From Amoeboradix gromovi (lineage: Eukaryota > Sanchytriomycota > Sanchytriomycetes > Sanchytriales > Sanchytriaceae), in contig JADGIF010000071.1 of NCBI GenBank assembly GCA_018985225.1, positions 1 through 23,464 of the forward strand: a DNA stretch of 23,464 nucleotides, read 5' to 3'. Each line of letters begins with the position of its first letter. Position 1 is the first letter of the stretch. A program made the translations under genes and the position numbers. This document shows positions 8,197-19,100 of this stretch, in pieces. The notes under the pieces were generated by a model that did not search any database, was not told where the DNA came from, and saw nothing but the letters and a program-made list of their open reading frames with translations.

Positions 8197-8538
8197 TTAA
8201 TTTATTAATTTTAATCCATACCATTCCGAAGAACTAATTTCGAATGAATAATTCATTATCTTAATTATTAGAAGCTCTAGCTGATTGAGATACATTAGCT
8301 TGATACTAAAATTCCTGGCAAATTCGGAGTTCTTCAATGGGCAATCATTGAAAACTTTATCAACAATACACAAGCAGCTTATTATGAGCGGGTAATTAGA
8401 ATGCTTTATGCTAATATATTTGCGCACTCTTATGAAATAAACGTAAGCATATTCAATATGCAATAATGGGTATCTCAAGCTGCTTGCAATGCAAAAAAAA
8501 TTGTAAGGAACAAACTTTAAAATACCGTCGATAATCAT
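8197..8538 (-). CDS. Minimal cyclin-box protein, PHO80-like
   Basis: From the ATG at 8538 this encodes 113 residues that read as one cyclin box and little else. The order of conserved pieces follows PHO80/PCL and plant U-type cyclins: a Tyr/Ile/Arg helix (AYVYFIRVRKYI), then NYPLIISCLCIVDKVFND with the conserved Lys of the box and an acidic pair after it, then KNSEFA, then the LNQLELLIIKIMNYSFEIS block that matches the family pattern ELNxLExxFLxxLxxxLxVS. Such cyclins bind and activate Pho85/CDK5-type kinases in phosphate, cell-cycle or polarity signalling. The usual Gly-Gly before the last helix pair is missing, and the N-terminal flank is short. An in-frame stop at -9 to -11 is followed by a splice-acceptor-like TTTTAG, so a first exon is possible. 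AATAAA overlaps the end of the frame. The assignment is from pattern memory and needs a profile search. Confidence 0.55.
   Translation of the reverse strand: MIIDGILKFVPYNFFCIASSLRYPLLHIEYAYVYFIRVRKYISIKHSNYPLIISCLCIVDKVFNDCPLKNSEFARNFSIKLMYLNQLELLIIKIMNYSFEISSSEWYGLKLIN
8201..8206 (-). terminator. Poly(A) signal AATAAA inside the last codons of the cyclin gene
   Basis: On the minus strand the 3' end reads ATA AAT TAA. AATAAA ends two bases before the stop, so the signal overlaps the coding region. Confidence 0.5.
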
Positions 8539-8703
8539 CACTAACTTCTAAAATTGCATATATTGGGTCTAGTCAAATTAAAACATTTAATTAATGGTTT
8601 TTTGATATTGCAAGGCGATTTATTGGCAAATGTTTCAAGCTTTAATTAGATTTATGCATGGACAAATTAATGACTGCACGTGACAAAATTCTTAACGAAT
8701 GGA

Positions 8704-8709
8704 TTTATT
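8704..8709 (-). terminator. Poly(A) signal AATAAA overlapping the stop of the Glu-Pro repeat gene
   Basis: The final codons read CAA TAA A on the minus strand, so AATAAA spans the stop codon exactly as in ELP3. Confidence 0.6.
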
Positions 8710-9922
8710 GCATCTGAAAAGTAGTGGCCAGTATAAATAATGTGTATCCTATAATGTTTTCATTTGCCGCTGAGAAATCATATCCAGGCTGCGCCTCACC
8801 AGAATAGTAATCTGTACTTTGAGTTTCTACTGGCGGTGAGTATGGCTCGCTAACAGGCTCTACTGATGGTAATGGTTCACTAATGTGTTCCACTATGGGT
8901 TCAGAAGCAGGTTCACCTACTGGCTCACTTATAGGCTCTACAGCAGGTTTAGCGACCGGTTCATCTTCTGGTTCAACACAAGGCTCCTCTTCTGGTTCAT
9001 ACTCTGGTTCTACAAAAGGCTCCTGTTCTGGTTCTACAGAGGGCTCCTGTTCTGGTTCATACTCTGGTTCTACAAAAGGCTCCTGCTCCGGCTCCTGTTC
9101 TGGTTCCACAAAAGGCTCATCTTCTGGCTCCTGTTCTGGTTCATACTCTGGCTCCTGTTCTGGTTCATACTCTGGTTCTACAAAAGGCTCCTGCTCTGGT
9201 TCATCTTCTGGTTCAACACAAGGCTCCTCTTCTGGTTCATACTCTGGTTCCACAAAAGGCTCATCTTCTGGCTCCTGTTCTGGTTCATACTCTGGCTCCT
9301 GCTCTGGCTCCTGCTCTGGTTCATACTCTGGTTCCACAAAAGGCTCCTGCTCTGGTTCATACTCTGGTTCTACAAAAGGCTCCTGCTCTGGTTCATACTC
9401 TGGTTCTACAAAAGGCTCCTGCTCTGGTTCATACTCTGGTTCCACAAAAGGCTCTTCAGTACTATAAGGAATTTCACTAGTTGCTTCTAAAGATTCTGTA
9501 GCTCCAGGATAGTCTCCATTGGGTATGTATGTATTTTCTGGACTCTCTTCTAACGAAGTATCTGTCTGGGTAGCATATGAATTTTCTGGACTCTCTTCTG
9601 TCTGGGTAGGATATGAATTAGCTGGACTCTCTTCTAACGAAGTATCTGTCTGGGTAGGATATGAATTAGCTGGACTAACAGAATCCGTTGCTTCTGCTGG
9701 ATAGCAATTGTTTGGTAAGAGCTCATTGTGATCACCATGTAAACCGCCAGATATTTCTGGCAGTCCAAAACATGTTTCCGTAGATTCGGATGTTTGGGTT
9801 GGCAAATTACTTTCAGATGCATATTCTGGCAATCCGTCATAAGCCTCATCAACTGATTCCGGTTTTGCCAATGGACTTGCATATCCTATCATTGATGTTA
9901 TAAAAACCATTTGCATTTTCAT
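8705..9922 (-). CDS. Secreted Glu-Pro repeat protein, probably GPI-anchored
   Basis: This 405-residue protein starts with a likely signal peptide ([19 protein letters not shown], cleavage near 19-20) and ends with a small-residue site (SAANE, 384-388) and a hydrophobic tail ([12 protein letters not shown]), the layout of fungal GPI-anchored surface proteins. Two repeat families lie between. Residues 83-132 hold Ser/Thr-rich units [10 protein letters not shown] with or without a DTSLEE extension. Residues 157-322 hold about 166 residues of acidic repeats of the type [12 protein letters not shown] (12 residues, 36 bp). A less regular Pro/Glu/Ser tail follows (323-360). The repeat is very acidic and probably extended (polyproline-like), acting as a stalk, spacer or coat. 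Cys residues occur at 51, 73, 235 and 315. Copy number is likely to vary between strains. No enzymatic domain is seen. The adhesin, wall or coat role is inferred from layout only. Confidence 0.85.
   Translation of the reverse strand: MKMQMVFITSMIGYASPLAKPESVDEAYDGLPEYASESNLPTQTSESTETCFGLPEISGGLHGDHNELLPNNCYPAEATDSVSPANSYPTQTDTSLEESPANSYPTQTEESPENSYATQTDTSLEESPENTYIPNGDYPGATESLEATSEIPYSTEEPFVEPEYEPEQEPFVEPEYEPEQEPFVEPEYEPEQEPFVEPEYEPEQEPEQEPEYEPEQEPEDEPFVEPEYEPEEEPCVEPEDEPEQEPFVEPEYEPEQEPEYEPEQEPEDEPFVEPEQEPEQEPFVEPEYEPEQEPSVEPEQEPFVEPEYEPEEEPCVEPEDEPVAKPAVEPISEPVGEPASEPIVEHISEPLPSVEPVSEPYSPPVETQSTDYYSGEAQPGYDFSAANENIIGYTLFILATTFQMQ
8957..9454 (-). repeat. 36 bp tandem repeat coding for [12 protein letters not shown]
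   Basis: Near-identical 36 bp units, with 6 bp and 12 bp sub-units inserted or lost, fill this stretch. Every unit length is a multiple of 3, so the frame is kept. Adjacent copies at about 9350-9450 are almost perfect, which points to recent slippage or unequal exchange. All changes in unit number remain in frame. Confidence 0.92.
9527..9676 (-). repeat. Tandem repeat of 48 and 36 bp coding for [10 protein letters not shown] units
   Basis: Units are residues 83-98 (16 aa), 99-110 (12 aa), 111-126 (16 aa) and a partial 127-132. The 12-residue unit lacks DTSL. This is a second, distinct repeat array in the same surface protein. Confidence 0.85.
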
Positions 9923-10117
9923 TATCTTGCATCTGGAAATTCAAGCTATTTAAAAGATCTTCTTCTGTCTATTTTACTTGCACCAGTCATATATCTTGTT
10001 TCTGTGTTCAACCTCCAATCAACTGAAGTTGTTGATGACTATTAGGTCTGTAGTATATTACTAGGATTCTTTGACGAAATCATGGATTGTAAGAAATCAT
10101 GCATAAAATAAATTTAA

Positions 10118-10123
10118 TTTATT
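10118..10123 (-). terminator. Poly(A) signal AATAAA of the dynein gene
   Basis: On the minus strand TAA is followed by CA and then AATAAA, a gap of two bases. The surrounding AT tract is nearly palindromic, so AATAAA can also be read on the plus strand at 10106-10111. Confidence 0.6.
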
Positions 10124-10125
10124 TG

Positions 10126-13100
10126 TTACTTTAAATCACTGTTACAAACAATTCCCGTGCCTTTTACAGTTAATTGATCGCTCCATTTTAAGTTCAGCAA
10201 ACATATTAATTCATGTCTCTTGCTCGTCCTATAAACTGGTACTTGTCCACTTACTGTTTGGTTTGTCGCTGTGATGTGCAAAACTGGCATTACACTAGTC
10301 AATTGTTTTCCAGTGAGCTCCACAAACTGATTTAACCTTCTGTCATACTGACCACATTCTATAGTTAGTCCCCCTATATAAAGCCCTTCATTGGGTGCAT
10401 GTTCTAGGTTCTTAGCTACCTCACAGGTTATCGTCGTGCTGTCCAATGCCCACTTGTTATTTCTACTCATTTCTTGCTGAATAGTTGTTAACAACGACTG
10501 CGGCTGAAATATATAAGGCATATGTATTATTGCTAGTTTGTTCTGCATCCAGTTAATATAGTGCACCTGACGCTGTTGCAATTCTATAAAAAACAAAGAA
10601 TACGACTGGCACGGTATCTGTTGCCAGTCTTTTGGAAGTACTTGGCATAGTATGTTGTCCATCAATTGCTGTGTCTGGGTAGTCATCAAGCTACTTCCAT
10701 CTAACACCTTTATCAGATTGCTTAGATCTTTGTCTATTCTGGTGATTAAGGAATTGAAGACTTGCAATTCATGCTGTATAAACAACACGAACGCTTTGCT
10801 AAACTTCTTTGCTTCGTATTTAATCAGCATAGGTAACTTTGTTCTACTTTGATCAATCAGCTGTCTCAGTACCATTTCTCTATCAACTAGTACAGATTCT
10901 TGCGGCTGTATGTTGGTTATCGACTCCAATGTGCCCGTAACATAATTAGTATGAAAGATTATGTTGTTGTTACCGCTCAATCCATACTGGTTTGGTAGAT
11001 CCTGATCCCCTAGAATTTGTAGTTGGTTGATATACAAGTCAACCGTCTTGAACCCATGGATTTGCACTCCTAGTATCATTTTGCTTTTTATCGTTAGATC
11101 ATTAAATAGCAGCATGGTCAATGTCTGTATAAACTTACGATCCATGTTGTTAGTTACGCGTCCACCGTAATGTACATCACCGACCATATACCTTATTGTT
11201 TGCCATGGAATAGGTGATTTAGGATCCAACTGGTCAAATATCATTTGAATACACATTATTGAGGCTAAAAGATCTGCTTGATTAAATTCATACGGTATGA
11301 TCCATCCTATTGACCCATACTTGCGGCGCTCTTGTACTATGGTGTGGAACAGACACAAAATGTAAATCAGCAATGGGAATTCCTTGTAATTGGCATCTAG
11401 CTGCTCATTAGTTAACCAGCTGTATGTCCTCATCAATCCGGCTTTTAATCCTTGAGGTGGCTCATTCGTAAACTTGATACTAATTTGTAACAAATTGATT
11501 GGGAATTTAGCATTCTGCTCAGTGGTTATCCACAACCTAAACTGGTCGTTACAATCATCTAGTAACCCCATGAGTTCGTCCATAAATGGTAACCCCAAGT
11601 GACAGTTTTGTAGAAGCACCCACCCGCCTTGCAGCATTGAAAGTTTGATGTGTTTACGGGCATGCACCTCTTGCCCCTGTCCCATACTAATCACTACCAG
11701 GGGAATCTTTAGCTGCTTGCTCAGGCACTCGATATCACTAGTAGGGTCACTGCCACTGGTTAACAATGCAATCATTGGAGTCTTCACACTACTTTCAGAC
11801 AACAGTTCTTGTAAATTTAGCAGTTGAGGTTGAACAAATTGATTTCCCAGTGTCGAGCTGATGTATTTTCGACTCATTCCCAGAACTTTATCAATACAAA
11901 AGCATCTAATTAGTAACATGTGATGGAACGCACTCAATTCCATATTTGGCGTATCTAATAACTCAGGCTCGTCGTGCTCATACCATGATTTCCATTGTTT
12001 CTCATTGTTTTCAATGTTGTTAACTAGTTCATGAAATGGCAGCAATTGTCTAATGGCAGTTAAATTCAACCAAATAGAATCACTTATCCAAGAATAAGGT
12101 TTTTTTGTAGTGTCTACGCTGAGTTGTCCTGCCCTAATAAACAAATTGAATTCTTGGATTGATATCTTGTTTCTGTTAAGGTCAATTTTAAGACTAAGCA
12201 ACAAACTAAACATTAGTTTATGTTTTTCATACAATCCGCGTGTGAAATAACTGAACAATCTAAAAGTCAAGTAATCTAAAATATTTTCTATTCTCTTTTG
12301 CACAATTACATCCACTTTGGATCTATCCATTGACTCGTCAAACAACTGCAGAAACTGACCCAGACTGGTTTGGTACATGTTGCAAACATTTGCAAAATCG
12401 CTTATTAAAAAGTATATTATGGATCCTCTTATAGCTATAACTCTGTACTCATCTCTAGCATGTGTAATCTTCTTATTGGTGTCAGCAGCTACAATTAATT
12501 TATCGTTGACTTCGACAGAAGTCTTTTTAGTGTTCTCTAGTACCACAACTAGCGATTCATCATCCACAAGACTACCTTTAGTGCTACTAAGTCTACTCAA
12601 TAAATTGTCCTCTAAATCTTTGATTTTCTTTTTATTCATGCTGATTTCTTCCAACAGCTTTACTCTTTCAATCTCTAGCTCCTTCTTCTCACGTAAAATA
12701 ACTCTGCCAAGCAATTGTTCTTCCAATCCTCGTTGGGTTACTGTGAAATCCACTACACTCAGTTTTGCAAATACTTCGGGTGTGTAGCTAGGGTTAGGCA
12801 GTTTAGTAGTCATGTATAGTCTAAATCCACTGGTGTAGTCCAATTCTTTTTCACCAAACATAACTTTAAATCCCTTTCCACTTTTTAGCAGATTACGCTC
12901 TAAAATGTTGTCTAGACTTGGATCTACATATTCCTCGACGTCCTCTATCAATAATGGTCTACCCAAGTTAACAGCATCTTCAACGTTATTTCTAAAATAC
13001 TTGTTACTAAAATTAGTTATAATTAAGTTCTTACCCTCCTTTTTACTAATCCATTGTCTGGCTTGCGATTGTGGATCTATTATCAATGGGTATCTACTTC

Positions 13101-16100
13101 CTTCGGTTGTTATTATTCCATTCTGCACGCTCAACTCATCATTAGGTAATCCATTCAACTGCCACTCATCTAAAGTGTTCTGCTCTAACATGAATGTCTG
13201 TAAATTAAAATCGCTTGAAGGTATATTGTACTCGTTTAACTTTATTTTCCAACTGCACATCATTTTGTGCCTATAATCAAAGTTGAATGGTCCGCAGTAA
13301 CTTAGAAATGCGCTAGCTATTATTACGTCACCTACCAGTTTACCTATTTGTCGTTCTAAATCCTTTGCGGTGGTAGTCCATCGCTCTTTTTCACCTTGTA
13401 ATCCATTTATTAACATGGTTGCTATCCGCATCTTTTTTCTACATAAATCTGCTACATCCTGTAATTGTTGCTTTTGGTCAATTGCATCATCATACTTCTT
13501 TTTTAATTTACTAAGTTCGTGTTCTTTTTCATCGAGTATTGCTTGCGCTTTTGACAAGTCATACATTGCTGCACTATATTTGTGCTCTGCAACTATCAAG
13601 TTACTCTTTAATGGTATTACCTTTTTGTTTATATGGTAGTAAGTACACATCGCCCGTACCCAGCAGGCTAACCCAGCTACGTCCGCGCTCACTTTCTTAG
13701 CTCCCTCTACTGTAAAATCGGCCATTTCTATATATGGTTCAACCAGCTCAACTGTCTCTTCAGTCATCTCGTCTTTAGGAAACTTCAACAGTGATTGTAG
13801 AAAATCAGGTGTAGACATCAATTTCATGCTCTCCTGCCAGCTAGGTTTACAACAAGGTTTTTCAGGGTCTTGCTGCATTGTATCCAATTTTTTTTGTTGT
13901 AATAACAGCACGCCATCCATTATTCTCATGATTAAATGCGGTGGTTTAGCTAATTTCCGAACAGCGCTAATATGTGACGGTTGTATACTGTTAAGTGCGT
14001 TGGCTGCCTCCTCCAATGCAGGCTTTGCAGCTTCTAGTTCCGCTTCAGCTATACTTTTATCCTTTTTAATTATATCAGCAATTTCTTGGCAACTCAACTT
14101 AACTTTCAAAACCTCATCTTTAACTACTTGAGCTTGATGAGTTGACTCTGTCACCTCTTGCAATACTAGGTCTGCCTCCTTGCTTGCAACAAGTAGTTCC
14201 TTTTCTTTAAATGTTAGCTCTTGTTGTAAAATAGCTACACTAGATGCTGCTTCATTCAGCTTGCTCAACCCAACATTCATTCGTTCTGCCATGCTTCCTA
14301 CATGGTTAAGTTTTTTGCTGTACATCTTTATAAACGAGTTTAAGAAGCTCAGGTAACTTTTTGGGGTCAAGTACACTTTGCGCCTAAATGTGCTCAAATA
14401 TGAATCACACATTAATTGTATATCTTGATGTACCATTGCTATGAACCCAATCGCACTATTTTTCACCTCTTCTGTACATTTCAATGCCACTGGACTTAAA
14501 AATTTACTGCTTACTGCCATTAACGCTGCCTGTGGCCATTTGTTGAACCAATCTAATGTACAGCCACTAATTAGTCCAGGAAACTTTAAACTTCTCTGTC
14601 TGAATTTGTCCCCAACTGGTGAGAAGCACAGAATTACATGCAAATTCTTCATTACTCTCTCTATAAAAAAAGTATACAAGTTCTCATTAGTATCGACGAT
14701 AATTGGACTTTCCTTTTTCATATGCATCCTAACATCATTGCATATGGTTAATATTTCATCTTTTAAGAACAATCCTGGTATTTCTCCATTAGTTAAGATA
14801 TTGTTAATTATGCCAAGATATGTTTCATCCTTAACGTCGTTGTCGGTAAAGATAAATGTTGCAGACTCTCCATTCACTCCACAATATCTGTACATAATCT
14901 TCAAATCATCCATAAAATTAGTGATATTGTAGTTTTTGGTGATAGTAAGCTGAAATACTTTGGAATCGCATATAAATGCGCTTAGCTTTGTTAGTGACTG
15001 CTTACCACTCCCACCTACACCAACCAGTACCATTGATCCTCGAGGAGTTCTTAGTTGCCTGCATATTCTAAGTATATGATCAATAGCATCATCAAAAAGT
15101 ACCAGATCCAATTTGTTACTTTTAACACTCTCATTATATGATGATTGAAAATTTAGCAACCGTTGCTTTATTAAATCTATGTCTTCACATTGTTCGTAAT
15201 ACTTATAATCTTCATTTTCAGTGTCTTCTGGCGGTAACCTCATAAAGTCACAAAATCTCACAACGGCAGATGGATTTTGCACCTGAACTTGTTGTTTAAA
15301 GTATGAAACATCTTTTTCAGTCACCAACCTATCGCTCAGTACTCTGCTACACTCATGGGTCATGAGGTTGTTGTACTCTGCAACAGTTTTTAATCCAGAT
15401 GGTTTAGAGATGGTCATACCTTGAACTATTCTTGATAAATCTCTTAAGTTAAATATATAATGAAACTTATCCGGAGTGGGCAGCAACTTATTTTTTGTAG
15501 ACTGCCAGATATTTCTAATTTTATAAATACTCGAGCTCGCTTGTTGTTCTATATCTTTTGCAAACCCTCTAGTAGTACTGAAATACCCGTTTAATATTAG
15601 TCCGAAAATTTTATCAATTGATTGAGAGCTTGGCAAAGCGCAATTAATTATACAGAATTGCCTCTTTAGTCTGGCAGGTACATCATTCCTACCACCTCCA
15701 GGATGCATCATTGCTGCTAGATATTTGAAATCTATAACACTGGTCCATTCACCTGGTCTGTCTAAGGAATACATTCCGCCCTGTTCCATCAGCTGCCTTA
15801 CAATCTCACTTGTTGGCTGATCTCCCCAGTTATTAATTTCAGGCATATTAACATCATCAATAAACATCATCATTTTCTTACCTCCTGGAGGACCATAAGT
15901 CGTTCCCAATCTCTTTTCAACAATACTTTCTATACTTCTTTGGAATACATTCGGGCTAGTTGTTGAACTAAAAGCGATTGTCTTGCTGGTAGTTTGCTCA
16001 TTTGAACAAGACTGTATGTACTTACTGATTGTCATAGTTTTAGCACTACCCGGTTCACCTATAAGCATAACAGGCATGTTTTGATCAGTTAGTCGCTGAA

Positions 16101-19100
16101 TTAGATATTGGGTCCTAATATTATCAATGTTAGGTATAAATAATGTCGAGTAATCAAAGTCACTGTTTGGAAACTCCCAATCAGGTACAATAAACTGCCA
16201 TTCTTGCCATTCAAAATTGTTTAAATAATAATCGTATCCATTTGATTTCGAAGGAAGTAACAGAAACGTGAATTTATCAACAATAAACAAGTAAAGCTTT
16301 TCCCTCTCCAAGAGCTCTAATAAACTGCCGAATCCCCATGTGATAGCAAATACAAATGCCTTGTTAATATGCTCTGGATCCGTCTTGTCATTAGGCAAGA
16401 TAGAATCGAGCATTTTACTTGTAAATATAAAATAGCTAATATCTGGTATTGTCATTCTTGGATGTAACTCATTCTTAATGTATTCCAAAAGTGTATTAAA
16501 AGTCTTGTTAAATAAGTCAGCTAGAACAAAAGACTGCTTCAATTTTAACTTCAGCCAGGACTGTAATAGTGAGTCCCATGTCAAAGTACTCTGCCCTACA
16601 TATATCATGCCACATCTGCTAACAGTTGCCGGACTTGCGTTTCTCAAGGAATCTACTTCAAATACCAGTTTGGCACCTGGTGACATGATTAGTCTATCTC
16701 CGTTTGCCAACGTCAGTGTTTTATTATCATCTAGGACACTGTTTAAGTTCTCTATCCATACCGCATCCACCGGACCGTCTAATATAATCCAAATATTCTC
16801 TCCTTTTCTTTTTAAGGTTTTGCGCCATATTGCACTAAATATCCCGTCTGTCCAGTCATTTGTACTCGAATCCAATCTACCAAACATCTGGTAGTCCAAA
16901 ATAGCTTTGGGGTTCATTTTAACATCTTTATGGATGTAATTTGTATTCGTAAAAGCATTTAAGAGCGTCTGGATAATCTTGCTCTTTCCACTACCCGTAG
17001 GACCAAGCATCATTATTCCATGCCGCACTTTTGCGGTCTCATATAGCTGTATTACTTTTAATGTAAAATCATTGCTAGCAGTGATGTTCAACTCACCAAT
17101 TGCCTTAAATATAGCCCCTTCCATCTCCGGATAAGTTCCCTTTGGTGAGCTTACACTAGGAAATAAATCGTTAATCAGACCGCTGAAAACCAGTTCGTCT
17201 TCATCTACTAATTTACTCATGTTCATATCTCGCAAGACCCTCATCATTATGGTTTCCTCACTATCCATTGGGTTACTTCTTTTTACACTTCCACAAGTCC
17301 TCAACACGCTTAAGATATTTCTTAATCCAAAATCATAGTGAACCTGCTTACTCAGCTGCTCTTCACAGAGTTTGTATAATACAAAAAATTTTCTAGCCAA
17401 CGTGCTGTTATTTATAAATCCGCAGCCAGCCAATTTTACTTTAATTATAATTTGCCTGTCAGGTACCATCATAGCAACATATCTAAAATACACTTTCAGA
17501 TTTTCCGGTAGTTCTACTCTACCAGCATATCCTGGGTTCATTGTTATAAAAAATCCAACTTCCGGATTTAGTTCTACTAACTCCCCATCAGTAAAAATGA
17601 AATTACTTTTTTTTTCTTTTTTTGCATTTAACACGCTCGCTATCTGCTGTGCTGCCACACTCAGTACTGGTAACTCGATTCTGTTGAACTCATCGAAACA
17701 ACCCCAACATCCGCTTTGTGCCAGACCTTTGTAAATTCTTCCTAAACCCCTATAATCCATTTGGTCTGAACAATTGAATACAACAACCCATTTGCCTAAA
17801 GCCTTCCCCATATCTTTTGTTGTTTCGGTTTTCCCAGTTCCTGCTGGCCCCGCAGGACTTCCGCCTAAGTTCAAACCTATTGCTTGGGCTAACGTACAGT
17901 AGCATCTATCCGTTAATGGAGTTATCACTAGCCTGTCTGTACAGCCTAAGTATTCGTTCTGGTAAACAAAATCGAAGTTTGTTATGCTTACAATACACTT
18001 TTCTTCATCTTCCTTGTAATAAAATCTACTCTGTTTTAGCCACTCAAAATCATCTATTCTATTGACATTCAGCTTTGTTAATTCCTCGCTAACATCTCTG
18101 TGATGAACTTGTATAGTTATTAATGTTTCATATTTAATTCTATCCATTTTACTCAAATCCTTCGTTGTGGTACTTATTAGTGTATTCAGTATAATTGTTA
18201 TTCTTGCTAGGGCGTTCTGCATCGATTTTTTATCTTTGCTTGCTATTGCTTCTTCCATAATCATTGTCCATGATATTTGCAAGCATAAAAGTCCAACTTG
18301 TGCTGGGTATTTCTCAATTACATTTATCAAATCCATCTCGCTCATATCTGTTACTGCTGCCTTTATTACGAGTTGAATAGATTTCTTAACACATTCCAAT
18401 AACTGTCCAATCCATATTTCTACATTCCCAGTGGCCAATAATGGCTTGTAAAACACTACCTGCTCGCCTTCCATGCTTTCCATTCCCATGATCTTGTCAT
18501 GCTCTTTAACATCAAATTGCACACTATTCACGTTATCAAACAAGCTCTTTAAGTGGGGTATAATTGTATGAGTATCACTAGCTTGCCCTAGTATCTCCAG
18601 AAGCGATGGGTCACTCACAAAATAGAATCTAGGAAATATCCTTCTTTTGCTTTCTAAATATCCTACCAGAGACTTTTGACATTGCTCCAACTGTTCCATC
18701 ATTATTGGTAAGCATTCCTTCACGGTTTCATTGTCAACACATAGCGGAATGATTAATGGCGATTCATTTACAATGCCCATGACCCTGCACCATGTTTTGT
18801 CTACATTTTGAAACTTTTTAGCTTCTTTGGGCATCTGTTTAGCTATATCTCCACCTCCAAATACTGCTTCTAGGTAAATCCACAGATTCATGACACTTAG
18901 CCAGTTATCCAATACCTCACTAGTTATAGTAAGATACCTAATCCATTTCTGTATGTCTTCTTTAAATGGTGTGTTATATCTGTTACTAAATAACGATGCC
19001 AGCGTCATTTGACTATCTTCTAAGCTAGTTATAATCTCAGCAGTTGTAGATGGCTGCAATATTAGTAGTCCTCTTTGTTTAAACATTGAACTACAAAAGC

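Noticed and set aside
8957-9454. CRISPR-like regular array
   Set aside because: The repeats are contiguous, coding and in frame, with no unique spacers.
8883-9490. Two long antisense frames (Ser-Gly-rich and Leu/Phe/Trp-rich)
   Set aside because: These are by-products of a repeat whose unit is a multiple of 3. The minus-strand frame has the signal peptide, anchor tail and poly(A) signal.
14441-14932. 163-codon plus-strand ATG frame opposite the dynein AAA4 region
   Set aside because: It lies wholly within the highly conserved dynein coding sequence and has no protein-like composition.
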